A stretch of DNA of 64,000 nt, taken from positions 1-64,000 of the forward strand of contig ONAR01000002.1 in the NCBI GenBank assembly GCA_900315835.1, read 5' to 3'. The notes below the pieces were generated by a model. It worked only from the letters and a program-made list of their open reading frames with translations, had not been told where the DNA came from and did not search any database. Source of the DNA: an uncultured Prevotella sp. GTDB taxonomy: Bacteria; Bacteroidota; Bacteroidia; Bacteroidales; Bacteroidaceae. Of this stretch, positions 34,772-43,936 are shown piece by piece (position 1 is the stretch's first letter; each line of letters begins with the position of its first letter). The translations under genes and the position numbers were made by a program.

Positions 34772-35851
34772 TTATCTGACAGTTTTCTCGTTGAGCAACC
34801 TCCGTGCGCAGTCGCTTAATCGCTGCATGGCAACCGTTTTCTCGAGCGCATTGCCGAGCGATTGTCCTTCATTGATATTCATCACCTTGGCAAAACCGCT
34901 GTCGAGCAGCTGAGGAATATCTTTTGCTTTGCCCGCCATCAGAATGGTGGGAACGCCTAATGCCCGCGCCCGCTGCATGATGATATACGGAATCTTTCCC
35001 ATCAGCGTCTGTCGGTCGGCTGATCCCTCACCGGTAATCACCAAGGAAGCTTGCTGCAAAGCCTCGTTAAAGCCGATGCTGTCAAGCACCAATGCAGCCC
35101 CACTCTTCACTTGCGTCGTCATAAATTCCATAAAGGCGTAGCCCAGCCCCCCAGCTGCTCCAGCACCAGGCTGATTACTCATGTCAATACCCTGATGTTT
35201 GGCGGCCATGCGAGCAAAGGTCATCGCTCGACGGTCGAGCTTTTCAATGTCTTCTTCAGAAGCGCCCTTCTGCGGGGCAAAGACATGGGCTGCTCCAAGA
35301 GGACCGTAAAGCGGATTGTCGACATCAGTGGCAAGCATCACCCGCAACTGCCGCAACGTTGAGGTGTCGAAGGCATCGTACCACATCTTATTATGTTTGG
35401 TTTGAAAGGCTTGCCGCAGGCACTTCAACATCCCAAGTCCACAGTCGCTGGTCGCACTTCCTCCCAACCCGACAACAAACGACCGGCAGCCCTTATCCAA
35501 AGCATGAACCATCAATTCACCAACGCCATAACTTGTTGCTTGCAAAGGATTTAATCGTTCATGTTCAATCTTTGATAAACCAATAGCCTCGGCCACCTCA
35601 ATGATGGCCTCACCGTCTTTAATGCCAAAACTGGCGTCAGTCCAACGCATCAGCGCGTCGTGAACATGGCAATGTACCACCTCGTCAGGTTGCATGGCTT
35701 GGAGAAACCCCTCACCGCCATCGCTCACCGACATTCTCTGAATCTGTTCACTACCGACAACAGCTGCCAATCCCTTAGCTGCAGCCTCATTGGCTTCCTG
35801 AGACGTCATACATTGCTTAAAGCTGTCAAGCGCAACAATAATCTTTTTCAT
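34772..35851 (-). CDS. glxK: Glycerate kinase
   Basis: The protein is about 359 residues long and matches the GlxK/GarK family: MKKIIVALDSFKQCMTSQEA, RMSVSDGGEGFLQAM, SFVVGLGGSATSDCGLGML, and NQPGAGAAGGLGYAF, plus LVITGEGSADRQTLMGKIP near the end. It phosphorylates glycerate (usually to 2-phosphoglycerate). The ATG at 35851 gives the family start; an ATG 9 bp upstream at 35860 is an equal alternative. It diverges from a TonB-dependent receptor gene with less than 50 bp between them. Confidence 0.94.
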   Translation of the reverse strand: MKKIIVALDSFKQCMTSQEANEAAAKGLAAVVGSEQIQRMSVSDGGEGFLQAMQPDEVVHCHVHDALMRWTDASFGIKDGEAIIEVAEAIGLSKIEHERLNPLQATSYGVGELMVHALDKGCRSFVVGLGGSATSDCGLGMLKCLRQAFQTKHNKMWYDAFDTSTLRQLRVMLATDVDNPLYGPLGAAHVFAPQKGASEEDIEKLDRRAMTFARMAAKHQGIDMSNQPGAGAAGGLGYAFMEFMTTQVKSGAALVLDSIGFNEALQQASLVITGEGSADRQTLMGKIPYIIMQRARALGVPTILMAGKAKDIPQLLDSGFAKVMNINEGQSLGNALEKTVAMQRLSDCARRLLNEKTVR

Positions 35852-35899
35852 TTGCTCCATTATTTACAATAATAACGGCGTTGAAACGTTGTTTCTTAT

Positions 35900-38287
35900 A
35901 TGAGAAGCAGAATTCTTTTATTGGCAATGCTCATTGCCTTCACCATACAAGCCTCGGCACAGACCTTCACGCTTAAGGGCCGTGTCATAGACGAGGATAA
36001 CAACCCGATAGAGTTCGCCAGCGTCAGTTGTCTGTCGCAGGGCAAGGCTACGGTCACCTCACTCAAGGGCGAGTATCATCTCACCTTGCACTCAGCCGAC
36101 TCCGTTGTCATTCGCTTTTCAATGCTGGGTTACCACACGAAGACGCGAGTGCTGAAGAACCCCAAAGGTCCCCAAACGCTACAGGTGGTTCTCACCGGCT
36201 CCTCAAAGAGTCTCGACGAGGTTCAGGTGACCGGTCAAAAGATACAGTCAGGGCAGATGCAGGAGTTGTCGACGAAGCAACTCAAGGGCATGCCGTCGGC
36301 TACGGGCAATGCGGTGGAAAGTCTTATTCAGGCCCAAGCCGGTGTCTCGACCCACTCCGAGTTGTCGTCGCAATATAACGTGAGGGGCGGCAGCTTCGAC
36401 GAGAACTCCGTATACATTAATAATGTGGAGATTTACCGTCCGTTCCTCGTCAGGAGCGGACAGCAGGAGGGTCTCTCTATCATCAATCCCGATATGGTCG
36501 ACCGCATCAGCTTCTCCACCGGCGGCTTTGAGGCGAAATACGGCGACAAGATGTCGTCAGCACTCGACATCACCTACCGCCGGCCCAAGCGTTTCGAAGC
36601 CAATGCCGAGGCTTCTCTGCTTGGCGGTAGCGCATTTATCGGCTTCTCCAATAAGAAGTTTGCTTGGTCCAATGGTTTGCGTTATAAGACCAACCAATAC
36701 CTCTTAGGCTCATTAGAGACAAACGGTGAATATAGGCCAAAATTCCTTGATTATCAGACTTATTTCACCTATACGCCAAACAAACGCTGGAGTATTGATT
36801 TCATTGGAGACATCTCCGACAATCACTACCGCTTCAAACCTAAAGACCGTGAGACGCGCTTTGGAACATTAGAAAACGTGAGGTCATTCCGCGTTTATTT
36901 CGATGGCCAGGAGCGCGATCTCTTCCGCACCTACACCGGCACCTTGGGCATCACACGGCATTGGGGCGACTCCACGTCTGTATCGCTGTTGGGCTCGGCT
37001 TTCAACACCAATGAGCAGGAGAAATACGACATCCAAGGGCAGTATTGGCTGACGCAGACCGAGACATCGGAGAACCTTGGCGTAGGTACTTATTTCCAGC
37101 ATGCGCGCAACTATCTGAAAGCGCATGTGGAGAGCATCAAACTCATGTTCAAACATAAGTCCAGGCAGCACAATGTCGAGGCGGGCTTCACCTATAAGAT
37201 TGAGCATGTCGAGGAACAGTCGGCTGAATACGAGATGCGTGACTCAGCCGGCTACAACATTCCTCACACCGGCCGCGACTTGAACATGATTTATTCAATG
37301 CGGTCGAACAATGAGTTGAACGCCAACCGCTCTGAATTCTACATTCAAGACACATGGCGATTCCGTTCGGGCGCTGAGGACGCCGAAAAGCAAACGCTCT
37401 ATACGCTGAACTACGGTATCCGTTTCTCGCATTGGAATTTTAATCAGGAGTCGATACTCTCTCCCCGCGTGTCGCTGAGCATCATTCCGGCCTTCAACCA
37501 AGACCTCAGTTTCCGCTTCGCTACCGGTCTTTATTATCAGGCACCGTTCTACAAGGAACTGAGAGATACGACCACGCGCAACGGTGTAACTTATGTGACG
37601 CTCAATCAGCACATTAAGAGCCAACGTTCGCTGCAGTTTATCGCGGGCATGGACTATCGCTTCAATATCCAGAAGCGTCCGTTTAAGTTTACAACGGAAA
37701 TCTATTATAAGAAGTTGGGCAATTTGATTCCCTACAGCGTGAACAACGTGAAGGTGACCTACTACGGCGACAACCTTGCCAGCGGCCACTCCGCAGGTAT
37801 CGACATGAAGCTCTATGGCGAGTTTGTTCCAGGCACCGATTCGTGGATAACGCTGTCGCTGATGGATACGAAGATGAAACTCAACGGCCGCAGCATCCCC
37901 ATGCCCACCGACCAGCGCTACGCTCTCAACTTCTTCTATACCGATTACTTCCCCGGAACCGACCGCTGGCTGATGAATTTGAAACTGGCTTTCGCCGACG
38001 GACTACCCTTCTCAGCGCCTCACCGAGAGATGGAGCTCAACTCCTTCCGCGCGCCGGCGTATAAGCGCGCGGACATCGGCATGAGTTACCGCCTATTCAA
38101 TAATGAGGACCACCATTCGAAGAGCATCTTCAAGAATGTTTGGCTGGGCGTAGACTGCCTTAATCTTTTCGGCATCAGCAATGTCAACTCCTACTATTGG
38201 GTGACCGACGTGACCAATCAGATGTACGCCGTACCTAACTATCTGACCGGGAGAATGGTTAACGGCAGGGTAAGAGTAGAGTTCTGA
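35900..38287 (+). CDS. TonB-dependent receptor with carboxypeptidase-like N-terminal domain
   Basis: The 795-residue protein has a signal peptide (MRSRILLLAMLIAFTIQASA). A carboxypeptidase-regulatory-like beta domain follows (FTLKGRVIDEDNNPIEFASVSCL, about 23-100), then a plug domain with the TonB-box-like LDEVQVTGQ and NVRGGSFDENSVYINNVEIYRPF, and an outer-membrane barrel ending VNGRVRVEF. The missing SusD partner and shorter length point to a non-SusC-type receptor for a siderophore, cofactor or other ligand, not identified. There is no STN domain, unlike the receptor at 39536. Confidence 0.9.
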   Translation: MRSRILLLAMLIAFTIQASAQTFTLKGRVIDEDNNPIEFASVSCLSQGKATVTSLKGEYHLTLHSADSVVIRFSMLGYHTKTRVLKNPKGPQTLQVVLTGSSKSLDEVQVTGQKIQSGQMQELSTKQLKGMPSATGNAVESLIQAQAGVSTHSELSSQYNVRGGSFDENSVYINNVEIYRPFLVRSGQQEGLSIINPDMVDRISFSTGGFEAKYGDKMSSALDITYRRPKRFEANAEASLLGGSAFIGFSNKKFAWSNGLRYKTNQYLLGSLETNGEYRPKFLDYQTYFTYTPNKRWSIDFIGDISDNHYRFKPKDRETRFGTLENVRSFRVYFDGQERDLFRTYTGTLGITRHWGDSTSVSLLGSAFNTNEQEKYDIQGQYWLTQTETSENLGVGTYFQHARNYLKAHVESIKLMFKHKSRQHNVEAGFTYKIEHVEEQSAEYEMRDSAGYNIPHTGRDLNMIYSMRSNNELNANRSEFYIQDTWRFRSGAEDAEKQTLYTLNYGIRFSHWNFNQESILSPRVSLSIIPAFNQDLSFRFATGLYYQAPFYKELRDTTTRNGVTYVTLNQHIKSQRSLQFIAGMDYRFNIQKRPFKFTTEIYYKKLGNLIPYSVNNVKVTYYGDNLASGHSAGIDMKLYGEFVPGTDSWITLSLMDTKMKLNGRSIPMPTDQRYALNFFYTDYFPGTDRWLMNLKLAFADGLPFSAPHREMELNSFRAPAYKRADIGMSYRLFNNEDHHSKSIFKNVWLGVDCLNLFGISNVNSYYWVTDVTNQMYAVPNYLTGRMVNGRVRVEF

Positions 38288-38388
38288 GGGAAGAACTGGC
38301 GGATGGCATCCGACATTTTATCAGATTCTTATAAAAAAATATTGGTCTTTGCTTAGTTATTTGGTTTGCTGAACTGTAATAGGGTTGT

Positions 38389-38886
38389 ATGAAAACCATC
38401 AATACAGACATCGAGAGGCTCTTTCGTGCGCATTATCAGGAGATGTACCATCTGGCCAGATGCATTCTCATGGACGATGCAGAGAGCAAGGACGTGGTGA
38501 GCGAAGTGTTCGAACAGTTGCTTGAACGTCCCGTCGTACTCGTTCCGAAGAGTGAGACGGGCTATCTGATGCAGGCTGTGCGCAACCGTTGTCGCAATGT
38601 CATTGCCCACAAAAGCATGAAGGAACGGGTGAAGCGACTGCTAACTGATGACGAGACAAGTCTCAGCATGATGGCCGACGACGGTATTATCAGCCGTCTG
38701 GCAGAACTCATCCAACAGCTGGAACCACCCCTGAGGAGGCAGATTGTGACGCTGCGGTTCGCAGAGGAGCAGACCTATCAGGAGGTTGCCAGCACATTGG
38801 GCATCAGCAAGGTCACCGTTTACAACCATCTCTCAGCAGCCCTCCGACAACTCAAACAACAACTAAACAGCAAAGACCATGAGTGA
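38389..38886 (+). CDS. ECF-type RNA polymerase sigma factor
   Basis: The 165-residue protein has the two sigma70 regions of ECF factors: region 2 (IERLFRAHYQEMYHLARCILMDDAESKDVVSEVFEQL) and region 4 (LRRQIVTLRFAEEQTYQEVASTLGISKVTVYNHLSAALRQLKQQL). It overlaps the FecR-like gene by 8 bp. With that gene and the STN-containing receptor downstream it forms a classical cell-surface signalling set: ligand at the receptor, signal through the anti-sigma, release of the sigma. Confidence 0.93.
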   Translation: MKTINTDIERLFRAHYQEMYHLARCILMDDAESKDVVSEVFEQLLERPVVLVPKSETGYLMQAVRNRCRNVIAHKSMKERVKRLLTDDETSLSMMADDGIISRLAELIQQLEPPLRRQIVTLRFAEEQTYQEVASTLGISKVTVYNHLSAALRQLKQQLNSKDHE

Positions 38887-39523
38887 AGAAACTGACAAGA
38901 GGCAACAACGCCTGCTCGAAATGAGCGAACACCCCGAGCATTTCACGGAAGAGGAGATTGCAGCGATGCTCCACGATCCTGATATGCAGGACTTTTTTCG
39001 CATGCTGAGCCTGGCCCGGCGGGCAGCTGACCACCATATCAACGACATGGCCGACATCGACCTGGAGTGGCAGCAGTTTGCCGCCACGCATCATCAGCGC
39101 CATCAGTTCCCACGCATAGCCGCTGTCATTACTGGCGGCGTGCTGATTGCTGGTCTTGCCGTTGCGGCCGTCATGAAATTGGAAGTGCTGACACCAAGCA
39201 AAATGGAATCCAAGACTGTCACTACGCAAGTTGCCAAAATCAAAACTGTTGCTAAAGATACTGTTTCAGCATCGCCAAAGACACAGACAGACACATTGAA
39301 CGTTAGGCCTAAGGTCTTTGACGATGTGCCACTGAGCCGCATCCTTACCGACATGGCCGCCTACTATCACAAAGAGTGGAAGGATGATGCAGGAGCCATG
39401 ACCGACATCCGGCTCTATTTCGTATGGGACCGACGGAAATCGCTGGACGAGAATGTCAGGATGCTTAACAACTTTAGCCGTTTCGAAATCACGGTGGAGG
39501 GCAATGTGATTATGGTAAGGTAG
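38879..39523 (+). CDS. FecR-like transmembrane anti-sigma factor
   Basis: The 214-residue protein has a cytoplasmic N terminus of about 78 residues, one transmembrane segment (IAAVITGGVLIAGLAVAAVM, 80-99), a Lys/Thr/Ser-rich linker and a periplasmic C-terminal domain (FDDVPLSRILTDMAAYY and ENVRMLNNFSRFEITVEGN) that resembles the DUF4974 end of FecR proteins. The full FecR domain seems reduced to this end, so the protein is shorter than the usual 300-residue form. It is translationally coupled to the sigma gene and 12 bp ahead of the receptor gene. Confidence 0.85.
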   Translation: MSEETDKRQQRLLEMSEHPEHFTEEEIAAMLHDPDMQDFFRMLSLARRAADHHINDMADIDLEWQQFAATHHQRHQFPRIAAVITGGVLIAGLAVAAVMKLEVLTPSKMESKTVTTQVAKIKTVAKDTVSASPKTQTDTLNVRPKVFDDVPLSRILTDMAAYYHKEWKDDAGAMTDIRLYFVWDRRKSLDENVRMLNNFSRFEITVEGNVIMVR

Positions 39524-39535
39524 GGAGGACACACG

Positions 39536-42070
39536 ATGAAAAGAACACTTCTTTTGCTACTCTGCCTGCTCTCACTCTGCATCGAGGCTCAGACCATCAC
39601 TAGACAATATAATAATGTGTCTATGGCTCAGGCATTGCGTGAACTCAACCAGGTGCAACACCAATATACAGTGAACTTCATCTACAACGATTTGGAGGAC
39701 TTCCGCATCACGCTCAGCATCAAGCGCCAGACGGTACCTGACGCCATCCGCCAGATGATTGGCTTCTATCCCATTACCATCACGGAACAAGCCAATAATA
39801 TCTTCGTGGAATGCATCAGCAAGGGGCGGAAGCGTTTCAAAGGATGTCTCGTTGACGAGACCGGGCATCCCATGGAATACGCTAACGTGATGTTGCTTTC
39901 GGCAACTGACTCCACGTTTCTGGCTGGCGGGGTGACTAATGCCAGTGGCGTGTTTGTCATTCCATATGATGCCGACCGCTTTATCGCTCGCTTCAGCTAT
40001 GTTGGCTATAAGACCCTCACCCGAATTTTCCTCACACCCAATGCAGGCACGGTGACGTTGCATCCCGACCGCTTCACCGTGAAGACCGTCAATGTCAAGG
40101 GACATCGCAAGACGGAACACGTGGATCATGCCACCTATACATTTTCCGACGATCAGCTGAAAAATGCCCGCCATGCACAGGACCTCATTGGCACGCTCCC
40201 CGGACTGCACACTGATGTGCTGTCTGGATCCATTCGATCGCTGTCAGGCAAGTCTGTAAAAATTCTCATCAATGGTATCGAGGCCTCAGACAACGACCTG
40301 AAAGGACTGGAGGGAAAGCAGATAAGAAATGTGGACTATTATGTGGTGCCGCCAGCGCGCTATCACGATGCCGGCACGCTTATCAACATCCACACGCATA
40401 ACGCGGAGAACGGCTATGCCGTCGGCTTCGACGAGACACAGGGATGCAATTCGGCGTTCAACAACACCAATGTCTATGCGCACTACAACACCGGCCACTC
40501 ACAACTGGCTTTCGACTACCAGCTGGAATACCGCAACAACGGCGGTTGCAACGAGACCAACATCTATCGCTTCAACGAGACGGCGGACGAGGCGGAATAC
40601 TGTTACGACGGTGACTACCATTTCGGCTATGCCGTCAACAAGTTCAACTTGAAATACCTCTACAGCCTTGGCGACAGCATGAACTTCCAGGTGAAGTTCT
40701 CACCTGAGATTTTCCGCAGGTTCTGGCGTACCAATTGGGACATCTCCGTCACCAACAATCAACTGTGGTCAGACGGCACCGCACGTGAGGGGCAACTGCA
40801 ACGCCACTTTGCTCCCTCTCTCGACATCTATTTACAAAAGAAGATGGCGCACAACCAGAACATTGCTCTCGACGTGGTCGGCACTTACTTCAACAATCGT
40901 GAGAACCATGACAACCGGCAGCAGGACGAAGCTGGAAAAGAACTGCTCAGCGACCAGATGAGACAGCACAACCACAAATACTCCCTCATCGGTGAGGCGG
41001 CTTATACCAAAAGATGGGAGAATATCAATCTCTCACTGGGATACAAGGCTACGTTGGCAAAGTCGGACTTCACCATCAGCAATGTGTTGTCCGGCTATAA
41101 GGATTACGACTACAAGACGCACGATGACAATCATTATGCCTACGCCGAGCTATCGGGAAATATCAGCGAACTGAGCTATCGCCTAAGTCTTGGCGGCACA
41201 TTCGTTCACACAAGCAATAACGACACCCGCTATAACAAGCTCTACTTTACCCCACAGATGTTGCTGGCATATAATCTCAAACATGGTATGCTGAGGATGG
41301 AGATCTTCTCCGAGCCGAAGCTGCCGGGCATCTCCCAACTCAGTAAAAATTCTACGGTCATTATCCCCGGACTTTACCATATTGGCAACCCCAATCTTAA
41401 GAGCGGCAATGACAATGCCGTGAAATTCACCTATTCGCTTCAGACTCCTTACATCGACATCGAAGCCGGCACCGCATTGGAGCATGAGGCCAACAGCATC
41501 AGCGACTACTATGCCTGGCAGACAATCAACGGACAACGCGTTATGACATCACAACCCATGAACAACGACCGAAGTATCACCTGGATGACGCATTTTCAGG
41601 GACAACTCAAGCCGTTCAAGAACGATGTATTCACTCTCAGCCTCTACACGGCAGCCCAATACGACAACCAGAAAAGCAGCATCATGGGCGTACACACCAA
41701 TTGGGCAATGCCCCTGATGGTGCAGGCTGTATTCAGGAAAGGAAACTGGGGTGCCGTAGCCTATTGGGAAAAGAAAGTAATGACACCCGAAGGCAATGTA
41801 CTAAGTTCCAATGAGCGCAAGACTATGGCTTCTGTCTTTTACCAGCATAAGCAGCTGCGCGTGGGCCTCTCCGGCTTCTTCCTCTTCGCCGCCCCACAAT
41901 ATTGGGACGAGACGATGAGCAACAGCGCGTTCTACAACTATCATACCAACAAGATTACACCACAAAAGGACATGCTCGTCTTCAACCTAAGCTACAATCT
42001 CTTCTCGGGCAAGCAACATCATCTTGACAAGAAGATTGACAATGCAGACCACGACTCAGGCTCTTTCTAA
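39536..42070 (+). CDS. Signalling TonB-dependent receptor with STN domain
   Basis: The 844-residue protein has a signal peptide (MKRTLLLLLCLLSLCIEA). Next is an STN (secretin/TonB N-terminal) domain at about 25-95 (NVSMAQALRELNQVQ ... ITLSIKRQTVPDAIRQMI), then a carboxypeptidase-like beta domain (FKGCLVDETGHPMEYANVML, about 103-185), a plug domain (LIGTLPGLHTDVLSGSIRSL) and a long outer-membrane barrel of the OMP_b-brl_3 type. STN domains contact the periplasmic part of the cognate anti-sigma, here the gene just upstream. The ligand is unknown; no SusD partner or enzyme follows, unlike polysaccharide loci. Confidence 0.9.
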   Translation: MKRTLLLLLCLLSLCIEAQTITRQYNNVSMAQALRELNQVQHQYTVNFIYNDLEDFRITLSIKRQTVPDAIRQMIGFYPITITEQANNIFVECISKGRKRFKGCLVDETGHPMEYANVMLLSATDSTFLAGGVTNASGVFVIPYDADRFIARFSYVGYKTLTRIFLTPNAGTVTLHPDRFTVKTVNVKGHRKTEHVDHATYTFSDDQLKNARHAQDLIGTLPGLHTDVLSGSIRSLSGKSVKILINGIEASDNDLKGLEGKQIRNVDYYVVPPARYHDAGTLINIHTHNAENGYAVGFDETQGCNSAFNNTNVYAHYNTGHSQLAFDYQLEYRNNGGCNETNIYRFNETADEAEYCYDGDYHFGYAVNKFNLKYLYSLGDSMNFQVKFSPEIFRRFWRTNWDISVTNNQLWSDGTAREGQLQRHFAPSLDIYLQKKMAHNQNIALDVVGTYFNNRENHDNRQQDEAGKELLSDQMRQHNHKYSLIGEAAYTKRWENINLSLGYKATLAKSDFTISNVLSGYKDYDYKTHDDNHYAYAELSGNISELSYRLSLGGTFVHTSNNDTRYNKLYFTPQMLLAYNLKHGMLRMEIFSEPKLPGISQLSKNSTVIIPGLYHIGNPNLKSGNDNAVKFTYSLQTPYIDIEAGTALEHEANSISDYYAWQTINGQRVMTSQPMNNDRSITWMTHFQGQLKPFKNDVFTLSLYTAAQYDNQKSSIMGVHTNWAMPLMVQAVFRKGNWGAVAYWEKKVMTPEGNVLSSNERKTMASVFYQHKQLRVGLSGFFLFAAPQYWDETMSNSAFYNYHTNKITPQKDMLVFNLSYNLFSGKQHHLDKKIDNADHDSGSF

Positions 42071-42085
42071 TCTCAATAGGTAAAT

Positions 42086-42116
42086 CGTCCATTGCTCACA
42101 CGATGAGTAATGGACG
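42086..42116. terminator. Hairpin between convergent genes
   Basis: CGTCCATT pairs with AATGGACG and CTCA with TGAG inside it. No T run follows on either strand, so it may end or protect transcripts rather than act as a classical terminator. Confidence 0.5.
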
Positions 42117-42176
42117 AAAATAAAATTCTATAGAGTTACCGGCTTATCAAAAACTTGAAACGGACGAAAAGAAAGG

Positions 42177-43613
42177 TTATTTCTTCCTTTTCTTCAATTT
42201 GACCTTAGGGATATTGATTTTGTCCCCCGCCTTGTAAGATGTCTTGCCATTGTTGACAGCCTCAACATAGCATTCCATGCCAGGGCCCAAATAGGTGCGA
42301 CTGATACTTGACAGACTTTGTCCTTGCCTGACAGTTACCGTCTTATCAATACCTACAACATTGTAGGCGCCAGTTCTGATCCTTATATCCTTGTTATAAT
42401 CGGGAGCTGCTTCAGCCTGACTATTGTCCGAGGAGACGGTCGCTGCATTCTCTTTATTGTCTGCCGTCTCTTTGTTTAGCCGTTGATTATTGGCGGCTGA
42501 GGATTTGACTGGAGTTGAAGCTTTTTGAGGCTTACTTACAACCGCCTTCTCAGCTGACGGTTTCACAGCTCCAGCTTTCTTGTCTGCTGATAACGAAGTA
42601 CTTGTGGGCGCAACATTAACCTTTTTCTGAGGCTTTGCAACTGGAGTAGCCGCTTTTGTTGTATTGGCTACGACTTGGCGCTTCGCAGGAGTGGAATGTT
42701 CTTTGCTCATCATCTCCTCGAGTCGTGAGATGCGATTGTCACGTATCTGCAATTGATTGACAAAATAGAAAATAGAACCACCCAACAGCAGGATAACCAC
42801 TGCTGCGGCAACACCTATCATAATTAAATACCGACGACGAAGCGTCTTGCTATCAGATACCATGCCTTCCTCCGGCTCATTGTCGCTTGTAGGAGTCTCA
42901 GCATCGTGGGGTAATTCATCGTTTGCCACCGGTTGCCCGGCTTCATCATTTGCCTCAGAAGCAGGAGCTTGTTCCACCTCAGTGGCCACTGACTCTGCTT
43001 CATCATTCGGCTTCTGTTCTACCTCATCATTCGGCTCCTGCTCCACTTCCACAGTTGGCTCTTGCTTCACTTCTTCGATTGGCTCTTGCTTCACCTCAGA
43101 AGCCTGAGTTTCTACTTCTATGGATTGTTGAACAGGCTCACTCATTTCCTGCTTGTCCTCGGCCGTAGGCTGTTGCTCAAGAACTGGTGTCGTTTCTTGA
43201 AACTCATCAGCCGTGGCTTGTGGCTGTTCTGCAACAGTCGCAGGAGTATTCTCTTTATCTTGGAAGCTTTTGTCAATGGCCGAGAAGTCCACGCCGTCGT
43301 TGATGACGACGGTATCAAATTGAGCGAATGGGGCATTGACCTTATCGCGCAACGTATTGTCGGGGGTGAAGGAAATCTTATCCCTACCCTCGATGATAAT
43401 AGGCTTACCCGTATTGACATCCACGCTTTTGCGCGACGATACACTGATAACCTTGAAGGTGCCAAGTCCTTTGATTTTGACCAACTTATCCTGACGCAGT
43501 CCGTTGTTGAGTATATCAAACATCAGTGCGACAAAGCGTTCAGCGTCGGCTTTGTCCAATTCGTGCTTCTCCATCAGCACTTTGGCCAAATCACTGTTCG
43601 TTATCTTGCTCAT
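42177..43613 (-). CDS. HU-domain membrane protein with C-terminal LysM-like domain
   Basis: This 478-residue protein has an unusual order of parts. Residues 1-95 are an HU/IHF-type DNA-binding domain (SKITNSDLAKVLMEKHELDKADAERF and VKIKGLGTFKVISVSSRKS). Residues 110-258 are an acidic Glu/Gln/Pro linker with a repeated EVKQEP/EVEQEP motif. Residues 263-285 form one transmembrane segment. A coiled region follows, then a Lys/Ala/Ser/Pro-rich stretch, and residues 423-470 resemble LysM (VTVRQGQSLSSISRTYLGPGM ... YKAGDKINIP). Topology puts HU in the cytoplasm and LysM at the peptidoglycan. It is the last gene of the ftsY-rimO-HU operon. The start at 43613 gives the normal HU N terminus. Confidence 0.9.
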   Translation of the reverse strand: MSKITNSDLAKVLMEKHELDKADAERFVALMFDILNNGLRQDKLVKIKGLGTFKVISVSSRKSVDVNTGKPIIIEGRDKISFTPDNTLRDKVNAPFAQFDTVVINDGVDFSAIDKSFQDKENTPATVAEQPQATADEFQETTPVLEQQPTAEDKQEMSEPVQQSIEVETQASEVKQEPIEEVKQEPTVEVEQEPNDEVEQKPNDEAESVATEVEQAPASEANDEAGQPVANDELPHDAETPTSDNEPEEGMVSDSKTLRRRYLIMIGVAAAVVILLLGGSIFYFVNQLQIRDNRISRLEEMMSKEHSTPAKRQVVANTTKAATPVAKPQKKVNVAPTSTSLSADKKAGAVKPSAEKAVVSKPQKASTPVKSSAANNQRLNKETADNKENAATVSSDNSQAEAAPDYNKDIRIRTGAYNVVGIDKTVTVRQGQSLSSISRTYLGPGMECYVEAVNNGKTSYKAGDKINIPKVKLKKRKK

Positions 43614-43657
43614 GTTGTTGCTTTGATTGTAAAATTGCCTATCCATAAGGGATAGTT

Positions 43658-43936
43658 CTATCCATTCTTCAAGTCTTCCTTAATGGCGCTGACCGGCTTA
43701 AAGGAAAGCACAAGCTTTGGAGGCACCAGCATCCGTTGCTTGGTTCCGGGATTTACGACGATGCGCTCCAAGCGCTTCTTGACTTCGAACGAACCGAAGT
43801 TAGCCACCTGAACCGTGTCGCCTTCCTCGAAGTTAGCCGTCATCGCATCGACGATGGTGCGCACCATCTGCTGCGTATCAGTCTGTGTATAACCTGCTGT
43901 CTCTGCAAGTTCTGCAATATATTCCTTATTATTCAT
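43658..43936 (-). CDS. HU-family DNA-binding protein
   Basis: The 92-residue protein is a stand-alone HU/IHF homologue: MNNKEYIAELAETAGYTQTDTQQM, GDTVQVANFGSFEVKKRLERIVVNPGT and LSFKPVSAIKEDLKNG. Its start overlaps the rimO stop by 4 bp. The HU-TM-LysM gene follows after 44 bp, so two HU domains of different type are expressed together and could form mixed dimers. Confidence 0.93.
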   Translation of the reverse strand: MNNKEYIAELAETAGYTQTDTQQMVRTIVDAMTANFEEGDTVQVANFGSFEVKKRLERIVVNPGTKQRMLVPPKLVLSFKPVSAIKEDLKNG

